NCBI GenBank assembly: GCA_947856335.1
Contig: CANUCD010000027.1
Coordinates: 1-11,095, forward strand
Direction: 5' to 3'
Origin: an uncultured Bacilli bacterium
Lineage (GTDB): Bacteria > Bacillota_I > Bacilli_A > RF39 > UBA660
DNA length: 11,095 nt
A program made the translations under genes and the position numbers. The notes under the pieces are model-generated. The model saw nothing but the letters and a program-made list of their open reading frames with translations. It did not search any database and was not told the origin of the DNA. Below, piece by piece: positions 1 through 6,060 of this stretch. Positions within the stretch are counted from its first letter, which is position 1. Each line of letters starts with the position of its first letter.

Positions 1-465
1 AACAGAATTCCAAATAAGAGAGCCAAAAGTTGTATAAATTAAAAACTTAGCCATTGGCATTTCACTCATACCAGCAGGAATACTAATTAAACTTCTAACA
101 ATAGGAATAAAGCGACAAAAGAAAACGGTCTTATTTCCTTTCGTATCAAACCAGTGATCAGCGCTTTCAATATCACTTGCTTTTAATCTCAACACTTTTC
201 CAATCTTACCAGACACAATTTTCTTTAATCTCTCTTTATTTAAAATCTTTCCAACATAATATAATATAATTGCTCCTAATAAAGACCCAAGAGTAGCCGC
301 TATAATAACTCCTACTACATTTAATTTTGATATTCCTGTCATAAACCCACCAAAAAGCAAAATAACTTCTGATGGAATTGGAGGAAAAACATTTTCTAAA
401 GCTATAAGGAAAAAAACACCAAAATAACCAAATTGTTCCATTAAGGATATAATCATCTCTTGCAT
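1..465 (-). CDS. DedA-family (SNARE-associated/VTT) membrane protein, C-terminus cut by window edge
   Basis: 155 codons are visible; the 3' end runs off position 1. The start at 465 has AGAGG about 7 nt upstream. The N-terminal part reads VFPPIPSEVILLFGGF (about residues 24-39), the family's re-entrant ENxxPPxPSE-type motif. It is followed by a hydrophobic helix (about 48-70), a basic stretch, and FCRFIPIVRSLISIPAG, the second conserved FxRFxPxxR...AG motif (about 115-131). Known family: DedA proteins are inner-membrane, probably lipid (undecaprenyl-phosphate or phospholipid) translocating proteins of about 200 residues, so about 45-50 residues are missing. It appears to be transcribed alone from its own promoter. 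Family assignment is firm; the precise substrate is not deducible. Confidence 0.88.
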   Translation of the reverse strand, partial: MQEMIISLMEQFGYFGVFFLIALENVFPPIPSEVILLFGGFMTGISKLNVVGVIIAATLGSLLGAIILYYVGKILNKERLKKIVSGKIGKVLRLKASDIESADHWFDTKGNKTVFFCRFIPIVRSLISIPAGMSEMPMAKFLIYTTFGSLIWNSV

Positions 466-482
466 AACATTACCTCTTCTCA

Positions 483-510
483 AGTATATCATAAATTTTT
501 ATGAACGCAA
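483..510 (-). promoter_or_regulatory. promoter of the DedA-family gene
   Basis: On the minus strand TTGCGT (505-510) is followed after 16 nt by TATACT (483-488), with a TG two bases upstream of the -10 box (extended -10, TGATATACT). The predicted transcript start near 476 would leave only a very short leader containing the AGAGG ribosome binding site. Confidence 0.6.
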
Positions 511-512
511 AC

Positions 513-561
513 AAAAAGATGTTGCAATAGTGTTAAGTACAAGACTTACAACGTCAACATC
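513..561 (-). terminator. terminator-like hairpin between the relict gene and DedA
   Basis: Read on the minus strand, the outer stem GATGTTG (561-555) pairs with CAACATC (524-518) and is followed directly by TTTTT (517-513). Inside, ACTTA/TAAGT-type arms form a second short stem around a CTTGT loop. It lies downstream of the fragment at 636-800 on the same strand and so would end that transcript. The large interior and low GC make it a weak to moderate intrinsic terminator. Confidence 0.5.
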
Positions 562-567
562 AATTAT

Positions 568-601
568 TTAGGATTATCCATTGGTTAATCTTGTATCCTA
601 A
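568..601. repeat. 7-bp inverted repeat TTAGGAT...ATCCTAA
   Basis: TTAGGAT (568-574) and ATCCTAA (595-601) are perfect inverted copies separated by 20 nt. They lie just beyond the stop codon of the GC-rich fragment. No T-run follows on either strand. It may be part of the decayed 3' end of the relict gene or a folded element; the function is unknown. Confidence 0.35.
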
Positions 602-635
602 TGCTTTTTAGTTTAACCGTAATCAAACTCTAAGT

Positions 636-800
636 TTAAAAGGATATTGGGCGCACACCACGCGCGCTAGACACGTTGTTGTTGCCAAGGGAGCCATCCG
701 AATTCACACGGAACACGAAAGCATTAGTGCCGTTAAAGTTATACAAAGACAATAAAGCCCTATAAACTAGATTAACCACTATCATTATAACATTATTCAT
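636..800 (-). pseudogene. GC-rich relict of a hypervariable C-terminal domain protein (possible DGR variable region)
   Basis: An open frame of 54 codons (ATG 800, TAA 636) has no recognisable ribosome binding site. The informative part is the C-terminal half: NGTNAFVFRVNSDG, then SLGNNNVSSARGVRP (about residues 23-51). It resembles the ending of large secreted or phage-type proteins of gut Bacillota, where a run of AAC-derived codons precedes GVRP. Positions 649-738 are about 56% GC by hand count (50 of 90), against a background that is strongly AT-rich. The codons are of NNC/NNT/NNG type, unlike every neighbour. After GVRP the usual tail is absent and stops follow. I read this as the 3' remnant of a gene whose 5' part is lost. 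Alternatives are a short expressed peptide or a non-coding template copy. No reverse transcriptase lies in the window. Confidence 0.55.
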
Positions 801-819
801 CAAAAATGATAAGTTAGAA

Positions 820-849
820 TTTACGAAAAACTATAATCCATGATATAAT
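820..849 (+). promoter_or_regulatory. promoter of trmB, extended -10
   Basis: TATAAT (844-849) is preceded by TGA (841-843), a perfect extended -10 element. A poor -35 (TTTACG, 820-825, 18-nt spacer) is typical for extended -10 promoters. The ribosome binding site AGGAAGTG begins at 857. Confidence 0.7.
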
Positions 850-869
850 GATAACTAGGAAGTGATATT

Positions 870-1511
870 ATGCGTTACAATGTTTATAAAGATGCTGATA
901 AAATTATTCATAAAAGCCCTTATTTAGTCGCTAATCCTGAATCTATAAAAAATAAATGGAACTTACTTTTTAAAAACAATAACCCCATTCATTTAGAACT
1001 AGGAACTGGACGTGGCGAATTTATTATCAATATGGCCAAAAATTATCCTAATATTAACTTTATAGGTCTTGAGTTATATGACTCTCAATTAGTAAAAGCT
1101 GTTGATAAACTACGAAGTCAAAACATTCCCAATTTACGTCTTATATGTGCAGATGCTAAAAATATTTCTTTATTCTTTGGCAAAGAAATAGATACAATAT
1201 ATCTAACATTTTCTGAACCATGGCCAAAAAAGCAAGATGAAAAGAAAAGATTTACACACGAATCTTATTTAAGACTTTATGACAAAATATTTAAAAAACA
1301 TAAACATATTATACTAAAAACTGATAATAAAATATTATTTCAATATTCCTTAGAAAGTTTATCTAAATACTGGTATACTTTTCATATAGTTAGTCTTGAT
1401 TTACATCATGATGAAAGAAAAATACCTAATATTATGACAGACTTTGAAAAAAACTATGATAAAACCGAAAAACGTCCTATATATTACTTAGATGCTAGAT
1501 TTGATGATTAG
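870..1511 (+). CDS. trmB: tRNA (guanine-N7-)-methyltransferase TrmB
   Basis: The 213-residue protein matches the full family length. It transfers a methyl group from S-adenosylmethionine to N7 of G46 in the variable loop of tRNAs, in the cytoplasm. Visible motifs are the SAM-binding loop HLELGTGRGEF (41-51), the acidic residue in GLELYD (66-71), CADAKN (93-98), and the family signature FSEPWPKK (114-121), where most members have DPWPKKRH. LKTDN (149-153) and the C-terminal TDFEKNY region follow. The start is fixed by AGGAAGTG about 6 nt upstream. It is transcribed alone, opposite to everything on either side, from an extended -10 promoter, and ends at a hairpin that overlaps its last codons. 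Confidence 0.96.
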   Translation: MRYNVYKDADKIIHKSPYLVANPESIKNKWNLLFKNNNPIHLELGTGRGEFIINMAKNYPNINFIGLELYDSQLVKAVDKLRSQNIPNLRLICADAKNISLFFGKEIDTIYLTFSEPWPKKQDEKKRFTHESYLRLYDKIFKKHKHIILKTDNKILFQYSLESLSKYWYTFHIVSLDLHHDERKIPNIMTDFEKNYDKTEKRPIYYLDARFDD

Positions 1512-1524
1512 TCTAGCTTTTTTT
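1494..1524 (+). terminator. trmB terminator
   Basis: GCTAGA (1494-1499) pairs with TCTAGC (1512-1517), followed by seven T (1518-1524). The upstream arm lies inside the last trmB codons and the stop codon is in the loop. Confidence 0.8.
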
Positions 1525-1530
1525 ATACAT

Positions 1531-1549
1531 AAAAAAAGCATTTATGCTT
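1531..1549 (-). terminator. terminator of rplU-prp-rpmA
   Basis: On the minus strand AAGCA (1549-1545), loop TAAA, TGCTT (1540-1536) runs straight into a T-tract (to 1531). The rpmA stop codon is inside the loop. It is back-to-back with the trmB terminator, separating the convergent units. Confidence 0.72.
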
Positions 1550-1826
1550 CATAAACGCTTACTTTCTTTTTATCTCTACCAAGTCTTTCAAAACGAACAA
1601 CACCTGCTACTTTAGCAAATAAAGTGTGATCTTTACCCATTCCTACATTTACTCCTGGATATATCTTTGTTCCTCTTTGACGATAAAGAATAGAACCAGC
1701 TGTTACAGTCTCACCATCACTAGCCTTAGCTCCTAATCTACGTCCTCTTGAATCTCTACCATTACGTGTAGAACCTTGAGCTTTAACGTGAGCAAATAAT
1801 TGGATATTAAGCTTCATAAAATCCAT
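1542..1826 (-). CDS. rpmA: 50S ribosomal protein bL27, with cleavable N-terminal extension
   Basis: 94 residues, the same length as Bacillus L27. The core GSTRNGRDSRGRRLGAKASDG and GSILYRQRGTKIYPG are diagnostic. L27 lies at the peptidyl-transferase centre of the 50S subunit. The first dozen residues (MDFMKLNIQLFA) are the Bacillota-type extension that Prp removes after the LFA motif, leaving HVKAQGS as the mature N-terminus; this is established for Staphylococcus and inferred here from the motif and the adjacent prp. AAGGAGG lies about 9 nt before the first ATG and 18 nt before the second, so the longer start is preferred. Last gene of its operon, 3 nt after prp, with its ribosome binding site inside the final prp codons. 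Confidence 0.97.
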   Translation of the reverse strand: MDFMKLNIQLFAHVKAQGSTRNGRDSRGRRLGAKASDGETVTAGSILYRQRGTKIYPGVNVGMGKDHTLFAKVAGVVRFERLGRDKKKVSVYEA

Positions 1827-1829
1827 GGT

Positions 1830-2141
1830 CTAATCCTCCTTTATTATTTTAATATTTTTTTTATAAGTTTCTGCTAACTCTTCTAGCATTTCTACCATAT
1901 TTTCTAATATTAGTAAAACATTTTTATTATCACTAATAACATCTATCGTAAGAGTACTTAATTCTTTTTTTTCATATTCTTCTCTATGAATTAAAGAACC
2001 AGCTTCTATTTTTAAAGATGCGTTAATACTGGTTGTAACAATACTAGATACTGCTGCACAAACAATATCTTTACCACTATCTTCAAAATTAGCATGACCT
2101 GTTATAGTGATTTTGCCTTTAGCTATATATACTTTTATCAT
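1830..2141 (-). CDS. prp: ribosomal-processing cysteine protease Prp (YsxB family)
   Basis: 103 residues starting MIKVYIAKG. The frame stays open further upstream into rplU, but the family begins at this ATG and the longer version would overlap rplU by 125 nt with unrelated residues. The catalytic pair is visible: His16 in TGHANF and Cys28 in DIVCAAVSS. Prp cuts the N-terminal extension from L27 so that it can assemble into the ribosome. The start codon is 1 nt after the rplU stop with only a weak ribosome binding site, so translation is probably coupled to rplU. Sandwiched between rplU and rpmA as in Bacillus and Staphylococcus. Confidence 0.95.
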   Translation of the reverse strand: MIKVYIAKGKITITGHANFEDSGKDIVCAAVSSIVTTSINASLKIEAGSLIHREEYEKKELSTLTIDVISDNKNVLLILENMVEMLEELAETYKKNIKIIKED

Positions 2142-2142
2142 T

Positions 2143-2442
2143 TTACTTATTGATTTTCTTAACAACAAGCTTTGTGTATGGTTGTCTATGACCTTGAGTT
2201 TTACGATATTTCTTCTTAGGTCTATATTTGAAAACTTTGATTTTCTTTTGTTTACCATGTTTCTCAACTAGGCAAACAACGCTTGCACCCTCTACATATG
2301 GATTACCAATATAATCATCAACTGCTAAAACACTTGTAAAAGTAACTTCACTTCCAGCTTCATTTGGTAATTTCTCAACATAAATCACATCATTTTCTGC
2401 AACATAATATTGTTTTCCACCTGTAGTAAATACTGCTTTCAT
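2143..2442 (-). CDS. rplU: 50S ribosomal protein bL21
   Basis: 99 residues; MKAVFTTGGKQYYV is the typical L21 start, and VFKYRPKKKYRKTQGHRQ near the C-terminus is the family signature that binds 23S rRNA. An in-frame ATG lies two codons upstream (2448), but the GGAGG box (2450-2454) would then be only 1 nt away. With the ATG at 2442 the spacing is a normal 7 nt, so I chose the shorter form. First gene of rplU-prp-rpmA, with its own promoter and structured leader; probably autoregulated through the leader as in other Bacillota (inference). Confidence 0.96.
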   Translation of the reverse strand: MKAVFTTGGKQYYVAENDVIYVEKLPNEAGSEVTFTSVLAVDDYIGNPYVEGASVVCLVEKHGKQKKIKVFKYRPKKKYRKTQGHRQPYTKLVVKKINK

Positions 2443-2448
2443 ATTCAT

Positions 2449-2540
2449 TCCTCCTTACTATTTAAGACGCACCTTTATGGTAAGTTAAACTTTTATAACC
2501 ATTTCAGAGTGGTTTTTTACGAATATAAAGCTACTCGCAT
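2449..2540 (-). ncRNA. L21-type ribosomal-protein leader RNA
   Basis: The roughly 90-nt untranslated leader between the predicted transcript start (about 2539) and the rplU ribosome binding site contains a hairpin AACCA (2514-2510) ... TGGTT (2501-2497). It also has the stretch ACTTACC...GGTGCGTC (ending 2466), with ACC/GGT able to pair. The GGUGCGUC motif close to the ribosome binding site and the position before rplU resemble the Rfam L21 leader. This is from memory of the motif, not a covariance-model match. Confidence 0.65.
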
Positions 2541-2545
2541 GAATA

Positions 2546-2574
2546 ATTTTAACAAATGTTTAAGCTTTTGTCAA
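2546..2574 (-). promoter_or_regulatory. strong promoter of rplU-prp-rpmA
   Basis: A perfect -35 TTGACA (2574-2569), 17-nt spacer and TAAAAT (2551-2546) make this the best sigma-A type promoter in the window. The -35 overlaps the spoIVFB stop codon, so the ribosomal operon is transcribed independently of the sporulation genes upstream. Confidence 0.85.
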
Positions 2575-2580
2575 ACATTT
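2554..2580. repeat. 8-bp inverted repeat over the rplU -35 region
   Basis: AAATGTTT (2554-2561) and AAACATTT (2573-2580) are perfect inverted copies with an 11-nt centre. They span most of the -35 box, part of the spacer and the end of spoIVFB. No long T-run follows on the minus strand, so it is not a convincing terminator. It could be an operator or a weak read-through hairpin. Confidence 0.45.
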
Positions 2581-3359
2581 TTAATCCCTAAAGACGCCGA
2601 AAACTTCTTCTCAAGCGCTTTTTTCTCACTAATATACGTATTATCTTTCTTAAAATAATGATATGTATCTTTCTTTAAGAGTGCTAAATCCAATTTTTTT
2701 TCATTTTTAATTTTATAATAATGAAAATCATGCAAATATCTTTCTAATAAAAAGCGATAATATTGATATTTAAAGTTTTTAAATTCAAAAATAATTTTAT
2801 ATATAAGAAAACTAATAATTAAATAGTTATTCAAAGATAAGATATGATTATAAGTAATAAACAAAAAAACAAAAATAATACTTATCTTAAAACTTAACTT
2901 AAATGCTCTTTTAAAAGGGAAAAACACTTCCCATATAGAACGCAGCAAACAATATCCATCCAAAGGAATAATAGGAATTAAATTAAATAATAAAATTGTC
3001 GTATTATAAGTGAGAAACAATTGATAAGTACTTGTTCTAATAAAATATTGCTCATAAAAAAAAGTAACAATTAAATATAAAAGCACTTGAAAAATAATCC
3101 CAAAACTAGCAATTAAAATATCATGAATAATAGGTGTATTTATTTTTTTATCAATTTTCGTTACTCCACCCGAAGGATAAATATCAACTCTTATAATAGA
3201 ATATCCAAGACGTTTAATAATAAAAATATGCCCAAGTTCATGAACAATAATAATAAAATATATTATTAAAATGTTTTTTATAAGACCCGTAAATAAAAAA
3301 GATAATATTAAAAAATATGTTGCAGGATGAATATTAAATAGATGCCATATATTCTTCAT
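2571..3359 (-). CDS. spoIVFB: SpoIVFB-like intramembrane zinc metalloprotease (site-2 protease, M50)
   Basis: 262 residues, mostly membrane segments (B. subtilis SpoIVFB is about 288). The zinc site HELGH (40-44) lies in the second hydrophobic segment, preceded by an N-terminal NIHPATYF resembling the Bacillus IHVHP start. The third ligand is Asp134 in NLIPIIPLDG (126-135). YPSGGVTKID after HELGH matches the family. Known role: in the outer forespore membrane it cleaves pro-sigma-K to switch on late mother-cell transcription. The start overlaps the preceding spoIVFA-like frame by 26 nt and has a weak ribosome binding site, implying coupled translation. Its place just before rplU is the conserved Bacillus order. 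Confidence 0.9.
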   Translation of the reverse strand: MKNIWHLFNIHPATYFLILSFLFTGLIKNILIIYFIIIVHELGHIFIIKRLGYSIIRVDIYPSGGVTKIDKKINTPIIHDILIASFGIIFQVLLYLIVTFFYEQYFIRTSTYQLFLTYNTTILLFNLIPIIPLDGYCLLRSIWEVFFPFKRAFKLSFKISIIFVFLFITYNHILSLNNYLIISFLIYKIIFEFKNFKYQYYRFLLERYLHDFHYYKIKNEKKLDLALLKKDTYHYFKKDNTYISEKKALEKKFSASLGIKNV

Positions 3360-3972
3360 AAGTTAAAAATTTTCCATCTTTACTAATCGTAATATAAATA
3401 TATTCTGAATTGCTTGTCCCCAAAATACTTCCTTTTTCAATATAATCATAAACTTTAATATCATTATCAGTAATATTTGAATACCAAATATCTACCCCAT
3501 CATTACCTTGAATAATAATAGTATTTCCTAAATCGTCTTTATCTCCAATAAACACAATAATTCCACTAGTTATAACATTTACTACTTCTCTTCCTCCAAC
3601 CGTTAATTTAGCCCCATTTTTAAAAGGTTCTATATTTGTATAAGTAATATCTTGAAACACCATCGTTGTATCACTTTCTTTTTTAGTAATATCAACTTTA
3701 CCAAATATTTTTTCATAAAACTGGTTAATTTTCATAAATTCAAGTGAATTTTCTAATACTACTTCTTGATATAATTTTTTAAAATCATCACTAATATTAG
3801 TAAAAATAATACTTCCCAAAACAAAAATAAGTGTTACTAAACTACGAGATAAAAGACTTTTTATATATTTTAAGTTCTTAGATAAATTATTATTTTTATT
3901 ATTAGAATTATCTACATATTTTTCCCTTTTTTCTTTATTTTTACGAATAATAGCATTTATTTCATCACTCAT
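3334..3972 (-). CDS. spoIVFA: SpoIVFA-like protein with degenerate LytM (M23) domain
   Basis: 212 residues: a basic, Asn-rich cytoplasmic start (1-40), one membrane helix (about 43-60), a linker, and a beta-rich LytM-like domain (about 120-205) with GGREVVNVITSGIIVFIG, then WYSNI, EKGSILG and SKDGKFLTYEEYM in the order of M23 folds. The zinc-binding histidines are missing: the usual HxH near the end is YIYIT here, so it cannot be an active endopeptidase of the normal type. Known role of SpoIVFA: it holds SpoIVFB with BofA in the outer forespore membrane and is cut by SpoIVB to release activity. The assignment rests on architecture plus the conserved neighbour spoIVFB. The start has AGGTGATAAT right before the ATG, 13 nt after mreD. 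Confidence 0.82.
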   Translation of the reverse strand: MSDEINAIIRKNKEKREKYVDNSNNKNNNLSKNLKYIKSLLSRSLVTLIFVLGSIIFTNISDDFKKLYQEVVLENSLEFMKINQFYEKIFGKVDITKKESDTTMVFQDITYTNIEPFKNGAKLTVGGREVVNVITSGIIVFIGDKDDLGNTIIIQGNDGVDIWYSNITDNDIKVYDYIEKGSILGTSNSEYIYITISKDGKFLTYEEYMASI

Positions 3973-3985
3973 ATTATCACCTAAC

Positions 3986-4381
3986 TCATTTTATGTAAAA
4001 CAAAGTAATTTTATAACAAAGAGCATAAAAAATAAAATTTATTAAAAAATTAGATAATATAAAAGTAAAAAGATAAAAAAAAGAAAATCCCTTAAATAAC
4101 CCAATAAATAAAATATAAAAAACATAAATAAACAACATAAGTAATAAATAATTCTTAAAATAATAAGAAGTTATTTTAAAATGTTTTATCAAAATATAAA
4201 ACAAAAAATAAATAATTGTATTTAAAAAATAAGTATTAGTTAAAAATAAATCAATAAAAATAGGAATAAATAAAAAAGGAAATAATGATTTATCTTTATA
4301 TCTTAAAATATTTATTAAAGAAAAAAACGTTGGAAATACGCTTACATTTGCTAATAATACATCTAAAATTAAAAAAATCAT
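3986..4381 (-). CDS. mreD: MreD-like rod-shape membrane protein, short
   Basis: 131 residues, almost entirely hydrophobic with about four to five membrane segments, Phe/Ile/Tyr rich. The sequence itself carries few diagnostic residues; the call comes from its position directly after mreC (ATGA overlap, 4 nt) and before spoIVFA, as in Bacillus. MreD works with MreC in the elongation complex that organises lateral wall synthesis. It is shorter than the usual 160-175 residues. AGAGAGGTGG inside the mreC end is a good ribosome binding site. minC and minD, which follow mreD in Bacillus, are absent. Confidence 0.72.
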   Translation of the reverse strand: MIFLILDVLLANVSVFPTFFSLINILRYKDKSLFPFLFIPIFIDLFLTNTYFLNTIIYFLFYILIKHFKITSYYFKNYLLLMLFIYVFYILFIGLFKGFSFFYLFTFILSNFLINFIFYALCYKITLFYIK

Positions 4382-5025
4382 GATTCCACCTCTCTTAAGA
4401 TACCAACATAAGGTATTTTTTGATAATTAGATGCTGGAGTAATTAGAAGTTTTAATTCTAAACCAAGATTATCTTTTAAAATACTTTTAACCGTGCCAAT
4501 TAAAACATTAGATGGTGTTTTTGTAAGTCCCGATGTATATACTTTATCTCCTACTTTGATATCATCATTTAACTTTAAATTCGTTACAAATAAAGCATGA
4601 TTACTAGACTCTAATATGCCATAATTATCATTTATCTTAACTGATAATTTTATATCTTCACTAGTTAATAGTAAAACTCTACTTGTTTTTTTATAAGTCT
4701 TACTTACCGTACCAATAACTCCTTTATCATCTACAACCAAATTACCAACTTTTATACCATCAGAGTATCCTCCACTAACTGTTATCTCATCAAAAAAAGC
4801 ATAAATATCTCTTAATAAGACTTTACTATATAAATAATCATAATCATATAAAGGAATATCTAATAATGTAGATAACTCTTCATACTCTTCTTCATAATAC
4901 TTTATTTTAGTACTTTCTAAAAACTCATCTATTTTTACATCCCGAAAATAACCAAGTATAGTATCTTTACTTAAAAAAAGAAGATAAATAATTATTAAAC
5001 CTACCCAAAACCATTTTTTATGCAT
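4378..5025 (-). CDS. mreC: rod-shape-determining protein MreC
   Basis: 215 residues from the ATG at 5025. The frame extends four codons further to 5037, but that start has no ribosome binding site, while GGGTG lies just before the chosen one. It has one N-terminal membrane helix (about 5-20), a short acidic helical region (about 35-55) in place of the usual long coiled coil, then the MreC beta-barrel part: ITVSGGYSDGIKVGNLVV (81-98), GVIGTVSKTYKKTSRVLLLT, and the repeated second barrel KVGDKVYTSGL. It is clearly shorter than Bacillus MreC (about 290). MreC is an extracytoplasmic scaffold linking MreB, MreD and penicillin-binding proteins. No mreB precedes it; a SPOR protein does. Confidence 0.9.
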   Translation of the reverse strand: MHKKWFWVGLIIIYLLFLSKDTILGYFRDVKIDEFLESTKIKYYEEEYEELSTLLDIPLYDYDYLYSKVLLRDIYAFFDEITVSGGYSDGIKVGNLVVDDKGVIGTVSKTYKKTSRVLLLTSEDIKLSVKINDNYGILESSNHALFVTNLKLNDDIKVGDKVYTSGLTKTPSNVLIGTVKSILKDNLGLELKLLITPASNYQKIPYVGILREVES

Positions 5026-5045
5026 GATAACACCCATTATTATTA

Positions 5046-5489
5046 TTATGAATTTTCAAGCATATATTCAGAAAAAAGATTTAAAATAGATGTATTAACA
5101 TTTTCATAATAATGTTCATCTCCAGTTTTTATTAAAACTTCTAAACTCTTTATTTCTTCCAAAAACTTTCCCGAAACATCTATTTTCTCTGTATCAAAAT
5201 AAAGTCCTAAATCTCTATAATAACTACTTATCAACTTACAAACTACTTCATCAACATAAATACCAATAATAACTTGATAAGTACCATTATTTTGATAGAC
5301 AATACTATGAGGATAGTTTTTACTTTTTTCTAAAGCTATTTGTTCATCATTATAAGTACCTAAACAAAACATTGTCGCTGAAGTTTGAAACGCAAAAGCT
5401 ACATCATCTTTGTACTTAAAAGATATTAAAAACGCCACAACCATCCCTATAACTAAAGCAATTAAAAATATTTTAACATTTTCTTTCAT
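5046..5489 (-). CDS. membrane-anchored SPOR-domain protein, SpoIIB-like
   Basis: 147 residues from the ATG at 5489; an in-frame ATG at 5516 is also possible, but neither has a strong ribosome binding site (TTGTGAT precedes the shorter form). A short cytoplasmic start is followed by a membrane helix (about 6-24). Residues about 38-100 have the SPOR pattern: an F-x-LGTYNDEQIA opening strand and helix, SIVYQNNGTYQVIIGIYVDE as the central hairpin, then a second helix. SPOR domains bind denuded peptidoglycan at septa. In B. subtilis the SPOR protein SpoIIB lies just upstream of mreBCD and helps septal wall degradation and engulfment, so position and domain both support a SpoIIB-like role (inference). 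The C-terminal 40 residues are helical and unassigned. Confidence 0.68.
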   Translation of the reverse strand: MKENVKIFLIALVIGMVVAFLISFKYKDDVAFAFQTSATMFCLGTYNDEQIALEKSKNYPHSIVYQNNGTYQVIIGIYVDEVVCKLISSYYRDLGLYFDTEKIDVSGKFLEEIKSLEVLIKTGDEHYYENVNTSILNLFSEYMLENS

Positions 5490-5538
5490 ATCAATCACAA
5501 CACTATTAAACCACATTAGTAGCTAAAAAAATGTCGAA

Positions 5539-6060
5539 TTAACCAAAAAAGATAAAAGTTATAATAAAAGCTGCAAGTATTCCCATTAAATCTGCAAACA
5601 AACCAACTGGTAAAGCATACTTTGTCTTCACAACTTTAATACTTCCAAAATATAAAGCCAAAACATAAATAGTAGTATCCGTACATCCCTGTAAAGTAGA
5701 TGCCAGTCTCCCAATAAAACTATCTGGACCAAAATTAACAAAAATATCATTCATAATAGCTAAAGAAGCCGTCCCTGATATTGGTCTTAATAAAGCCATT
5801 GGTAAAATATCAATAGATACATGAATAAAATCAAAAAACGGTTTTAAAAATCCTAATATCCCCTCAATAAATTGACTATCCAAAAAAATATTAACAGCAA
5901 ATACCATTGCAATAACAGTTGGAGCAATATGAAACACCATAATAAGTCCTTCTTTAGCCCCTTCTAAAAAAGCATCATAAACATTTATTTTTTTTCTAAC
6001 TCCATTTATGATAATAAGTAAAACAAAAAGAGGAATTATTATCTTACTAATTAAATTCAT
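5539..6060 (-). CDS. spmB: spore maturation protein SpmB
   Basis: 173 residues, about the length of B. subtilis SpmB (178). A nucleoside-recognition (Gate) type membrane domain with LLRPISGTASLAIMNDIF (about 91-108), GPDSFIGRLAS and LQGCTDTTIYVLALYFGS is diagnostic. Works with SpmA in spore-core dehydration and heat resistance; the molecular activity is unclear in the family. It starts inside the spmA stop (ATGA, 4-nt overlap) behind GGAGGAGG. Confidence 0.94.
   Translation of the reverse strand: MNLISKIIIPLFVLLIIINGVRKKINVYDAFLEGAKEGLIMVFHIAPTVIAMVFAVNIFLDSQFIEGILGFLKPFFDFIHVSIDILPMALLRPISGTASLAIMNDIFVNFGPDSFIGRLASTLQGCTDTTIYVLALYFGSIKVVKTKYALPVGLFADLMGILAAFIITFIFFG

Noticed and set aside
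2142..2267. Long form of prp beginning inside rplU
   Set aside because: The extra 42 residues are rplU sequence read in another frame; the family starts at MIKVYI, 1 nt after the rplU stop.
2410..2658. Plus-strand open frame of 82 codons
   Set aside because: It lies opposite the start of rplU, its leader and promoter, and the end of spoIVFB, has no family resemblance, and its Phe/Ser-rich composition is that of an antisense shadow.
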